Notes under the pieces: model-generated | Database searches by the model: none | What the model saw: the letters and a program-made list of their open reading frames with translations, nothing else | What the model was told of the DNA's origin: nothing | Source: Flavobacteriales bacterium UBA2619 | GTDB taxonomy: Bacteria > Bacteroidota > Bacteroidia > Flavobacteriales_D > Sanyastnellaceae | Direction: 5' to 3' | NCBI GenBank assembly: GCA_002339135.1 | Contig: DDJR01000052.1 | Span: 1-17,302 of the forward strand | Length of the DNA stretch: 17,302 bases | Shown: in pieces, positions 7,722-15,129 of the stretch | How the letters are laid out: every line of letters begins with the position of its first letter | Position numbering within the stretch: position 1 is the first letter of the stretch | Position numbers and translations under genes: made by a program

Positions 7722-9809
7722 ATGCAAAAATTCTATACCCACACACTGATTGCTGCTTTTGCGGCCATCACCTTTCTCACTGGATGCACCTCTCTTCCGG
7801 AGGGCGAGGACTTCCAAAGAAAAGATATGACTGATTTTTCTAGTGGAGTTGGAGAGCCAGATGAGGATGGTTTTGTATGGCAAGTCGAGCAATTCGCAGA
7901 TCTCAAGATCGTAAGATATCAGGTTCCTGGCTGGGAAAAGTTAAGTGAAAGTCAGCAAGCTTTGGTGTATTGCCTGAACATGGCAGGTTTAAGTGGTCGC
8001 GATATGATGTATGATCAAAACAACCGCTACAATCTTCGCATCCGTCGCATGCTAGAAAGCATTCACGAGACTTATGAAGGAGATCGATCAACACTTGGTT
8101 GGGACCGTTTTGAAATCTATTTAAAACGCATTTGGTTTTCAAATGGGATCCACCATCATTACTCAAATAAGAAGCACATTCCTGAGTTTTCATCTGACTA
8201 TTTCGCACATCTTTTAGAATCTACTGGTTTAACTTGTTCGGATGAGATTAAGGCCGTGATTCTGGATCCTACAATTGAACCTAAGAAGGTTGAACTTGAT
8301 GGCGATAAGGGATTGGTTGAAGGGTCGTCTGTCAATTTTTATGGTCCAAATGTGTCAACGGCAGATGCAAAAGCTTACTTTGAGTCTATTAAGGTTGAAG
8401 GTGATAGAAGTCCTGTAGAATATGGTCTGAATTCCAGACTTGTAAAAAATGATGCAGGTGAAGTGGTTGAAGAAACCTACATGATCGGCGGTCTTTACAA
8501 TGACGCTTTAATTGAAGTTGTGAAGTGGCTTAGGGAAGCACTTAATTACACCGAGAACGACAAGCAAGCTGCTGCAATGCGCAACCTCATCGCTTATTAT
8601 GAAACCGGTGATTTAGAGAAGTGGTCTTTGTACAACATCAACTGGGTAAAGGACGTCGACGGTGATGTTGATTACATCAATGGTTTTATTGAAGTCTACA
8701 ACGATCCTTTAGGTTACACAGGGTCTTATGAAACAGTTGTGCAAATTAAGGATTTTGATGCTTCAGCTAGAATGGCAACATTGATGGAAAATGCGCAGTG
8801 GTTCGAAGATCACATGCCTTTTGCTCCAGAACATAAAAAAGATGAAGTGGTAGGTATAACTTACAATGTTGTCAACGTCGCTGGAGAAGCAGGAGACGCG
8901 TCTCCCTCAACGCCTATTGGCGTGAACCTTCCAAATTCAAATTGGATACGTCAAGTTCACGGATCTAAATCAGTCAGCTTAGGCAACATCGTTGGCGCCT
9001 ATGATAAAGCTTCGGGTGGAGGTATGCTGGGCGAGTTTTCTCATGATGAAGTAGAACGTCTCAGAGTTAACGCTCACGGAGCTCTTGCAGGCAAGCTTCA
9101 CACTGCGATGCATGAAGTCATCGGGCATGCTTCAGGAAAGTTGGAAGAAGGTGTTGCAACTCCAAAGGAAACAATTATGGAATACAGTTCAACACTCGAA
9201 GAAGGTCGTGCCGATTTAGTTGCCTTGTACTTTCTTTTAGATGAAAAGATGATTGAGCTTGGTTTAATGAATACCATTGAAGTGGGAAGAGCTGAATACG
9301 ATAGCTACATTCGAAATGGCATGATGACTCAAATTCGCAGACTTGATCTCGGAGATATTATTGAAGAGTCACACATGCGCAACCGAGCTTGGGTAACCCA
9401 CTGGTGTTATGAGAAAGGTCTTTCTGAAGGCGTGATTAAGAAATACCAAAGAGAAGGCAAGACCTATGTTGATGTTGTTGATTATGTTGCTTTACAAGGA
9501 TTGTTTGGAGAGTTGTTGAAAGAGGTTCAGCGAATCAAGTCTCAAGGTGATTACGAAGCTGCAAAAGCCTTGGTTGAGGGCTATGGTGTCCAGGTTGACC
9601 AAGAGTTGCACGCAGAAGTGTTAGAACGTTCTAAAGCTTTAGGGATCGCTCCATATGGAGGTTTCATCAACCCTTGGATGGAGGCTACTCGTGATGCTTC
9701 AGGAAACATCGAAAGTGTAGAGCTATCATACCCAGATAACTTTACAACACAGATGAAGAACTACAGTTCTCAATTTAATCTGTTACCTGATGTAAATTCT
9801 TTAAACTAA
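7722..9809 (+). CDS. Dipeptidyl peptidase III, M49 family, lipoprotein
   Basis: A zinc peptidase that removes dipeptides from the N-termini of short peptides. The 695-residue length fits bacterial M49 enzymes. Residues 1-22 are a lipoprotein signal with lipobox LTGC (Cys22), so the enzyme is envelope-anchored rather than cytosolic as in eukaryotes. The M49 zinc motif HExxGH is HEVIGH (464-469), and the second motif EEGRAD (493-498) supplies the third ligand (Glu494), matching the EExRA(E/D) pattern. The 30-residue spacing between first His and this Glu is shorter than in the human enzyme, as in Bacteroides DPP III. Such proteins are often misannotated as dihydrofolate reductase in Bacteroidota. 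It is divergent from lptF and 37 bases upstream of the first LVIVD gene, so it may share a transcript with it. Confidence 0.93.
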   Translation: MQKFYTHTLIAAFAAITFLTGCTSLPEGEDFQRKDMTDFSSGVGEPDEDGFVWQVEQFADLKIVRYQVPGWEKLSESQQALVYCLNMAGLSGRDMMYDQNNRYNLRIRRMLESIHETYEGDRSTLGWDRFEIYLKRIWFSNGIHHHYSNKKHIPEFSSDYFAHLLESTGLTCSDEIKAVILDPTIEPKKVELDGDKGLVEGSSVNFYGPNVSTADAKAYFESIKVEGDRSPVEYGLNSRLVKNDAGEVVEETYMIGGLYNDALIEVVKWLREALNYTENDKQAAAMRNLIAYYETGDLEKWSLYNINWVKDVDGDVDYINGFIEVYNDPLGYTGSYETVVQIKDFDASARMATLMENAQWFEDHMPFAPEHKKDEVVGITYNVVNVAGEAGDASPSTPIGVNLPNSNWIRQVHGSKSVSLGNIVGAYDKASGGGMLGEFSHDEVERLRVNAHGALAGKLHTAMHEVIGHASGKLEEGVATPKETIMEYSSTLEEGRADLVALYFLLDEKMIELGLMNTIEVGRAEYDSYIRNGMMTQIRRLDLGDIIEESHMRNRAWVTHWCYEKGLSEGVIKKYQREGKTYVDVVDYVALQGLFGELLKEVQRIKSQGDYEAAKALVEGYGVQVDQELHAEVLERSKALGIAPYGGFINPWMEATRDASGNIESVELSYPDNFTTQMKNYSSQFNLLPDVNSLN

Positions 9810-9820
9810 GATTTTTTAAA

Positions 9821-9838
9821 TTTCACAAGCTTTTGAAA
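9821..9838. repeat. Near-perfect 18-bp palindrome upstream of the first LVIVD gene
   Basis: TTTCACAAGCTTTTGAAA is symmetric except for one mismatched pair, centred on AAGCTT. It overlaps a weak -7-like TAAATTTC (9817-9824) and ends 8 bases before the ATG at 9847. It could be an operator or mRNA hairpin, but short AT-rich palindromes arise easily by chance. Confidence 0.25.
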
Positions 9839-9846
9839 CCAGCACA

Positions 9847-11295
9847 ATGAAAAATACATTTTCACTTTTAACGATTGCATTTCTTGTCGCGTCGTCTTCG
9901 ATTACTCAAGCCCAAACAATTTGCGAAAATGGCTTTGCCGGCATCTATCCTTGCGATGGATACGATTTGTATGCTCATTTCCCTCTCTCAGAAGTCGGAG
10001 GGGGTGAAAATGGAAATGATTGTTGGGGATGGGTAGATTCTAGCTCTGGACGTGAGTTCGTTCTTCTCGGTCGCTCTGATGGAATGTCTGTTGTAGAAAT
10101 CACAGACCCACTTTCTCCATCTTTTATTGCGACACTTCCTACCGCTTCAATCCCCTCTCTTTGGAGAGATATTAAAGTGATTGGTGATTACGCATATATT
10201 GGAAGTGAGGCAGGGCAGCATGGGATGCAAATTTTAGATTTGACTCAAGTTCTTGATCTCAGTGGGTTTCCTTTTAACTTATCAGCCACATCGCATTACA
10301 TGGGGTTTGGCAATTCCCACAACTTAGCGGCCAATTCAGAGACAAACTTTGTTTACGCGGTAGGTACAAATACGTTTGAAGGTGGTCTACACATTGTTGA
10401 TGTAAGTGACCCTGAAGCTCCTTTTCTAGCAGGATCCTATGACGGAGCATATTCTCACGATGTTCAGCCAGTGATTTATCAAGGATTGGACACAGACTAT
10501 CAAGGCCAAGAAATTGTATTCTGTTTTAATGGTACAACAGGAATTGAAATTGTCAATGCTGAGAACAAGAGTGATGTGTATCTCATCAGTCAGATCTCTT
10601 ATGAAAATGGTTTTTACACACACCAAGGATGGCTAAGTGAAGACCACCACATGCTTTATTTTAATGACGAACTCGATGAGACAAATAACGGCAACAACAC
10701 AAGGACCTATATGATGAATGTAGATGATTTGGACAACCCTTTTGTTGTGGGTTTCTACGAATCAGACAATACAGCGATTGATCACAACTTGTACACACAC
10801 AACGGCCGTATTTATGCTTCTAATTATACCAGTGGACTCCGTGTTTCTTCAATTTTAGAGGATGGATCTATCGAGCCACAAGGGTTCTTCGATACTTATC
10901 CAGCAGACGATTCAACAGAGTTTTCAGGCACTTGGTCAAACTATCCATATTTCCCCAGCGGATCTATCGCTGTGAGTGATTTTGATGGTCTATTTATTCT
11001 TCGAGCTTCTACCTCTACTGGTGTTGTAGATGCTGATGTTGAAGCTCCTTCATTTGAACTAACACCCAATCCAGCATCTGCTTCGGTTCTTCTTTCCGGC
11101 CCGTTCACCAACTGTGATATTGTCGTGTTCGATTTACGTGGTCGTGAAGCTTTGAGGATACAGACTGTTCCAGCAGTCAATGGTTTGAATCTTGATATCA
11201 ACAAGCTCACTCAGGGTGCGTATGTCATTAGTGTCATTGACTCTAAAACAGGAATCGTTCAAGCGACTGAAAAGCTTGTGGTTTCTCCCAGATAA
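9847..11295 (+). CDS. Secreted LVIVD-repeat protein (choice-of-anchor B type) with T9SS sorting domain, copy 1
   Basis: A 482-residue exported protein. Residues 1-22 are a Sec signal peptide ending ITQAQ. The mature part begins with a two-Cys segment (CENGFAGIYPC) and carries LVIVD-type beta-propeller repeats, clearest at GMSVVEITDPLSP (79-91) and GLHIVDVSDPEAP (180-192), plus conserved NDCWGW (57-62) and WRDIKVIGDYAYI. This matches the choice-of-anchor B family. From about residue 403 the chain has the T9SS type A layout: TPNPAS start, FDLRGREAL centre, GAYVISV end. It should therefore cross the outer membrane by the type IX system and be released or attached to the surface. The biochemical role of the propeller is not established. 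A close paralogue follows 73 bases downstream, beyond a terminator. Confidence 0.9.
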   Translation: MKNTFSLLTIAFLVASSSITQAQTICENGFAGIYPCDGYDLYAHFPLSEVGGGENGNDCWGWVDSSSGREFVLLGRSDGMSVVEITDPLSPSFIATLPTASIPSLWRDIKVIGDYAYIGSEAGQHGMQILDLTQVLDLSGFPFNLSATSHYMGFGNSHNLAANSETNFVYAVGTNTFEGGLHIVDVSDPEAPFLAGSYDGAYSHDVQPVIYQGLDTDYQGQEIVFCFNGTTGIEIVNAENKSDVYLISQISYENGFYTHQGWLSEDHHMLYFNDELDETNNGNNTRTYMMNVDDLDNPFVVGFYESDNTAIDHNLYTHNGRIYASNYTSGLRVSSILEDGSIEPQGFFDTYPADDSTEFSGTWSNYPYFPSGSIAVSDFDGLFILRASTSTGVVDADVEAPSFELTPNPASASVLLSGPFTNCDIVVFDLRGREALRIQTVPAVNGLNLDINKLTQGAYVISVIDSKTGIVQATEKLVVSPR

Positions 11296-11312
11296 ACCAT
11301 CTTTCAGAAATC

Positions 11313-11350
11313 AAAAAACCTGAGGCATGAGTCTGCTTTGGGTTTTTTTT
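11313..11350 (+). terminator. Rho-independent terminator between the two LVIVD genes
   Basis: AAAAAACC...GGTTTTTTTT flanks an inner stem (CCTGAGGC against GCTTTGGG, with several G-T pairs) and an 8-base loop, ending in eight Ts. It starts 18 bases after the stop at 11295. It would separate the two paralogues into different transcripts, or reduce read-through from the first to the second. Confidence 0.75.
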
Positions 11351-11356
11351 ATTGCC

Positions 11357-11364
11357 TAACTTTC
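11357..11364 (+). promoter_or_regulatory. -7-like element before LVIVD copy 2
   Basis: TAACTTTC is one base off TAnnTTTG and lies exactly 4 nt before the ATG at 11369. A TTTG at 11337-11340 in the terminator's 3' arm could act as a -33 box with 16 nt spacing, somewhat short. Start of transcription would fall at or near the ATG. Confidence 0.35.
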
Positions 11365-11368
11365 TATC

Positions 11369-12820
11369 ATGAAAATGTTCTTGACATGTATTTTTATTCT
11401 TTCAGGTCTCTTTCTGATATCTGATCCCCAAGCTCAAACTCCATGCGAGAATGGCTACGCCGACATTTACCCTTGCAGTGGCTTTGATTTAAGCTCCCAC
11501 TTTACGCTCGAGGAGTTAGGAGGTGGCGTTAAAGGAAACGATTGTTGGGGTTGGACTCATGAAGAATCAGGAAGGGAATTTGTCTTATACTGCAGATCCA
11601 TTGGGTTGTCTGTTGTTGAAATTTCAGACCCCTCAAATCCAGTTTTCACAGCTGTGTTGCCTTCAGCTGCTCTAGAAAGTACTTGGCGTGATGTGAAGGT
11701 TTTGGGAGATTATGCTTACATCGTGAGTATGGCTGAGGGGCACGGAATGCAAATCCTCGAATTAACCCAGCTGTTAGATATCAGTGATTTTCCGACGCTG
11801 TTGTCAGAGTCAGCACATTATTCTGGCTTCAGTTTTGCTCACAATTTCGCCATCAATGAAGCAACTCAATTCGGTTACGCTGTGGGCACTGATCAGTATG
11901 CTGAAGGGGTGTTTATCGTTGATCTTGATGATCCATTGCAACCTGCCTTGGTTGGTTCTTATGATGAGTCTCCTACCCACGATGTTCAATCCATTGTTTA
12001 TGATGGGCCTGACGTAGATTACATCAACAGCGAATTGGTTTTTTGTTTCAACGGTGACAACGTAACCATTCTTAACGCAGATGACAAGTCTGACATCCAA
12101 GTTCTTTCGGTGATTCCGAATCCACAAGCTGTATACATACACCAAGGATGGGTCAGTGAAGATCACAGCATGCTTTATTACAATGACGAGCAAGATGAAT
12201 TGTTTTCGGGAACCAATACACGGACTTTTGTCATGGACATTTCTGACTTAAATAACCCTGTTAATCAAGGCTTTTTTGAGTATGAAACAGAATCTACAGA
12301 CCACAATCTTTATGTTCACAATGGTTTGGTTTATGCTTCTAACAATTCTAGTGGACTTCGAGTTTCTACCATTTTTGAGGACGGTTCTTTAGATAGCTAT
12401 GGTTTTTTCGATACTTATGTAGAAGATGATGCATCTGGCTTTACAGGAACTTGGTCCAACTACCCTTTTTTTCCGAGTAAAAACATTGCTGTAAGTAACC
12501 GCGACGGTCTCTTTATTCTTCGAGCCTCAGAAGATTATATCGGAATAGAGAACTCTGAATTAATTCCATGTGACTTGATTGTTGCACCCAATCCAACATC
12601 CTCGTCATCAATAACTATTTCAGGTCCTTACACGAATTGTGATCTTTCTATTTGTGACTTGAGAGGTGTCGAAGTTTTCCGAATGAATGGCACATCCTTT
12701 CAAAATGAACTTACCATTGACCTCAGTTCGATCCACCGAGGGGCTTACTTGATCCGGCTCACAGATGTCAAGTCAGGAGAAGTGAAAGCCATTGAAAAAT
12801 TCATACTTTCTGCCAAATAG
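11369..12820 (+). CDS. Secreted LVIVD-repeat protein with T9SS sorting domain, copy 2
   Basis: A 483-residue paralogue of the upstream gene, aligning without gaps for at least the first 140 residues: CENGYADIYPC, NDCWGW at 57-62, the GLSVVEISDPSNP repeat near 79-91, WRDVKVLGDYAYI. The signal peptide ends DPQAQ. By hand count about two thirds of positions are identical over the roughly 115 residues after the signal peptide. The C-terminal T9SS type A domain starts near residue 403 (APNPTSSSS ... DLRGVEVF ... GAYLIRL). It should be exported across the outer membrane like copy 1. A start at the second ATG (11375) is possible but would shorten the signal's basic end. It has its own -7-like element after a terminator. 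It is convergent with cdaA, with 6 bases between stops. Confidence 0.9.
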   Translation: MKMFLTCIFILSGLFLISDPQAQTPCENGYADIYPCSGFDLSSHFTLEELGGGVKGNDCWGWTHEESGREFVLYCRSIGLSVVEISDPSNPVFTAVLPSAALESTWRDVKVLGDYAYIVSMAEGHGMQILELTQLLDISDFPTLLSESAHYSGFSFAHNFAINEATQFGYAVGTDQYAEGVFIVDLDDPLQPALVGSYDESPTHDVQSIVYDGPDVDYINSELVFCFNGDNVTILNADDKSDIQVLSVIPNPQAVYIHQGWVSEDHSMLYYNDEQDELFSGTNTRTFVMDISDLNNPVNQGFFEYETESTDHNLYVHNGLVYASNNSSGLRVSTIFEDGSLDSYGFFDTYVEDDASGFTGTWSNYPFFPSKNIAVSNRDGLFILRASEDYIGIENSELIPCDLIVAPNPTSSSSITISGPYTNCDLSICDLRGVEVFRMNGTSFQNELTIDLSSIHRGAYLIRLTDVKSGEVKAIEKFILSAK

Positions 12821-12826
12821 GCTCAT

Positions 12827-13645
12827 TCAATCGTTGACTGGATTGAGCTCTTTCTCAACAATCTCCTTGAGGTCGTCTGATGCAAGTCCACGGTGTAGCT
12901 CACCGTCCATTGCGATGCTGATGAGACCTGTTTCTTCACTTACGATGATGATGAGGGCGTCTGTTTTTTCTGCCAACCCCAAGGCCGCTCTGTGCCGCAT
13001 GCCAAGTTCAGCAGGGATGTCGTTTCTCTGCGTTACTGGGAGTACGCATCTCACGGCACGAATTCGTCCAATGGCAATATACATCCCCCCATCGTGCATC
13101 GAATTGTCCTTGTGAAAGGTGGCCTCGATTAAAGGCCCAAAGATGTCTGCGTTGAGTTTTGTAGAACCTTGAAGATGCAATGTCAGATCAGATGACCTTT
13201 GAAGTACAATGAGCGCACCTTCTTTTCGCAAAGATAAATTAACAACTGCAGAACAGATTTCATCTACTTTAAGCGGTGCCCGATCTTCGTGTCTGACAGA
13301 AATGATTTTATTCAACCACTTTTTGGGCTTTTCAATATTTGCTCTGTCACCAATTGAGAATAGAAATTGTCGGAGTTCTTGTTGAAAAACAATGATAATC
13401 GCAAGAATTCCTACTCCGATAAATTGCCCTAGAAGTTCAGCAAGAACGGGCATTCCAGCAAGCGAAACGACTTTCCATATGAGATAAATAGCGAGAAGTC
13501 CCATGAAAACGGGGATGGCTTGTGTTCCTTTAGTGAGTCTATAAAGCCAAAGCACAATTGCAGCCACAAGAACAACATCCAGTATGCGTGCTCCAAATTG
13601 GATCAATGGAAGTAGGGCTTCCCAAGATTCGAGGAGAAAATTCAC
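12827..13645 (-). CDS. cdaA: Diadenylate cyclase CdaA (DisA_N domain, membrane-bound)
   Basis: This 272-residue enzyme joins two ATP into cyclic di-AMP, a second messenger tied to potassium, osmotic and cell-wall control. Three N-terminal membrane segments (about 15-35, 44-63, 69-88) precede the cytoplasmic DAC domain. Catalytic-site motifs are GALIV (143-147), HDGG at 184-187 where most family members have DGA, RHRAALG (217-223) and SEETG (236-240). The start is GTG at 13645, overlapping the folP stop as GTGA, so translation is probably coupled. The folP-cdaA pair is common in Bacteroidota. The Ala-to-Gly change in the DGA motif is conservative and probably tolerated, but worth checking. Confidence 0.95.
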   Translation of the reverse strand: MNFLLESWEALLPLIQFGARILDVVLVAAIVLWLYRLTKGTQAIPVFMGLLAIYLIWKVVSLAGMPVLAELLGQFIGVGILAIIIVFQQELRQFLFSIGDRANIEKPKKWLNKIISVRHEDRAPLKVDEICSAVVNLSLRKEGALIVLQRSSDLTLHLQGSTKLNADIFGPLIEATFHKDNSMHDGGMYIAIGRIRAVRCVLPVTQRNDIPAELGMRHRAALGLAEKTDALIIIVSEETGLISIAMDGELHRGLASDDLKEIVEKELNPVND

Positions 13646-14514
13646 GTTCTTTTTTTGACTGTTTTCAAGTCACAAAGATGGTGATGAAGTAGGACAACTT
13701 CACGTGCCTCTTGGACATCGTGAACGCGAAGGAGGGAGGCTCCTCTGTCTAATGCCCATGCATGAGTTGCTGTCGTACCATTCAATGCCTGGAAGGCTTG
13801 ACAATTTAGCGTTTTGTAGATCATGGATTTTCTGCTCGTACCCACAAGAATAGGTCGATTTAATTCGTTGAATTCATTGAGGTTTTGTAAAAGTGCAAAG
13901 TTGTCTTTTGATGTTTTTCCGAATCCAAATCCAGGGTCTAAAATGACATCTTTGATACCAGCTTTAGATAGCGCGGTTGTTTTTTCTTCAAACCATGTTT
14001 TGACTTCATTGACGACATTTTCATAACTCGGGTCGATTTGCATTGTCTCAGGTCTTCCCTGCATATGCATCAGTACATAAGGCACTTCGGCTTCAGCTAC
14101 TGCATAGAATAAATCTGGATCTAAGGAACCCGCTGAGATGTCGTTGATCATCATTGCTCCAGCTTCAACTGCTTTGCGCGCCACTTCAGAACTGTATGTG
14201 TCAATGCTGATATTTACTTCTGGAGCTGCATCTAACAAGCCTTTGATCACGGGCTCTACTCTAGACCATTCCTGAAAGGCGCTTACGGGCGCAGATCCCG
14301 GACGTGAAGATGCACCGCCAATGTCGATGATGTTCGCACCATCTCTTTGCATTTTAAGACCAGAATTAACCGCTGCCTTTATGGAGAAATTGATCCCCCC
14401 GTCATAAAATGAATCTGGTGTGACATTCAAAATGCCCATTATACCCACATCTGAGGACGTATGGAAATTTCGCAATCCTTCACGAAATTTATCTATGTAA
14501 GTGATATCTCTCAT
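13642..14514 (-). CDS. folP: Dihydropteroate synthase
   Basis: This 290-residue enzyme condenses p-aminobenzoate with hydroxymethyl-dihydropterin diphosphate to give dihydropteroate in folate synthesis; it is the sulfonamide target. It is a TIM barrel with all signature motifs: GILNVTPDSF (27-36), DIGGASSRPG (64-73), SIDTYSS (103-109), NDISAG (124-129), DPGFGFGK (193-200), SRKS (227-230) and RVHDV (263-267). The frame can extend to a TTG at 14538, but the eight extra codons run through the inverted repeat at 14517-14533, so ATG 14514 is preferred. It leads a two-gene unit with cdaA and is divergent from the DUF1599 gene. Confidence 0.96.
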   Translation of the reverse strand: MRDITYIDKFREGLRNFHTSSDVGIMGILNVTPDSFYDGGINFSIKAAVNSGLKMQRDGANIIDIGGASSRPGSAPVSAFQEWSRVEPVIKGLLDAAPEVNISIDTYSSEVARKAVEAGAMMINDISAGSLDPDLFYAVAEAEVPYVLMHMQGRPETMQIDPSYENVVNEVKTWFEEKTTALSKAGIKDVILDPGFGFGKTSKDNFALLQNLNEFNELNRPILVGTSRKSMIYKTLNCQAFQALNGTTATHAWALDRGASLLRVHDVQEAREVVLLHHHLCDLKTVKKRT

Positions 14515-14516
14515 CG

Positions 14517-14533
14517 TAACTTGGCGCAAGTTA
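14517..14533. promoter_or_regulatory. Perfect 7+3+7 inverted repeat in the folP/DUF1599 divergent region (candidate operator)
   Basis: TAACTTG-GCG-CAAGTTA has perfect 7-base arms around a 3-base spacer. It lies 2 bases upstream of the folP ATG and 28 bases upstream of the DUF1599 ATG, in a gap of only 47 bases, so a dimeric regulator bound here could affect both genes. The plus-strand arm read as TAACTTGG also resembles a -7 element with one mismatch. No regulator gene is nearby. The function is inferred from symmetry and position alone. Confidence 0.4.
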
Positions 14534-14561
14534 TTCAACCTGAGGAGAATTATTGTGTTTT

Positions 14562-15122
14562 ATGGAGAATCTATCACCTACGATTGACAAGTATGACATC
14601 GCGCTTAACCGATGCAATTCGCTATTCAAGAATAAAACAGCGGATTACGGTACCGCTTGGAGGATTTTACGTACATCATCTCTGACAGATCAAATCTTCA
14701 TTAAAGCGAACCGAATTCGAACAATTCAAGAAGTTGAAGTCGCGAAAGTTGATGAAGGTATCGTTCCTGAATTTATCGGAATTGTGAATTACAGTTTGAT
14801 GGCTTTGGTTCAGCTTGAAATGCCTGCGAACTACACTTTAGATCTTCCTGCAGAAGAGGCTAACGAAAGATTTGAAAATGCTGCAATGAAAACAAGAGAG
14901 CTGATGATTAATAAAAATCACGATTACGGTGAAGCTTGGCGTGATATGCGAGTAAGCTCTCTCACTGATCTGATTTTAATGAAGCTCCTCCGGGTGAAGC
15001 AAATTGAAGATAACAAAGGCAAAACAATTGTTTCTGAGGGGATAGACGCAAATTATATGGACATTGCGAATTACGCTTTATTCGCTCTTATTTTATTATC
15101 AGAACAAACAGAAGCAAAATAG
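14562..15122 (+). CDS. DUF1599 domain protein with internal duplication
   Basis: A 186-residue soluble, mostly helical protein of the DUF1599 family, found mainly in Bacteroidota; no biochemical role is established. It consists of two copies of one unit: DYG (28-30), AWR (32-34), RTSSLTD (37-43), then VNYSLMAL (75-82); and DYG (121-123), AWR (125-127), RVSSLTD (130-136), then ANYALFAL (169-176). I chose ATG 14562, giving MENLSPTIDKYD as in relatives. A GAGGAG at 14542-14547 lies about 5 nt before an in-frame TTG at 14553, so a start three codons earlier is possible. It is 7 bases upstream of the BT_3928-family gene, so the two are likely one operon. The repeated Asp-Tyr-Gly and Arg residues hint at a symmetric ligand or metal site. 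Confidence 0.9.
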   Translation: MENLSPTIDKYDIALNRCNSLFKNKTADYGTAWRILRTSSLTDQIFIKANRIRTIQEVEVAKVDEGIVPEFIGIVNYSLMALVQLEMPANYTLDLPAEEANERFENAAMKTRELMINKNHDYGEAWRDMRVSSLTDLILMKLLRVKQIEDNKGKTIVSEGIDANYMDIANYALFALILLSEQTEAK

Positions 15123-15129
15123 AAGAACA

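Noticed and set aside
7722..9809. Annotation as dihydrofolate reductase
   Set aside because: This label is carried by some Bacteroidota homologues, but the sequence has M49 HExxGH and EExRA(D) motifs and no DHFR fold motifs.
12826..12847. Hairpin TTCAATC / GATTGAG between LVIVD copy 2 and cdaA as a terminator
   Set aside because: Only 7 bp with a G-T pair, within the last cdaA codons, and no T-run on either side; too weak to call.
15064..15129. Upstream extension of the BT_3928-family gene
   Set aside because: It lies inside the end of DUF1599 in another frame and encodes polar sequence unlike the family N-terminus.
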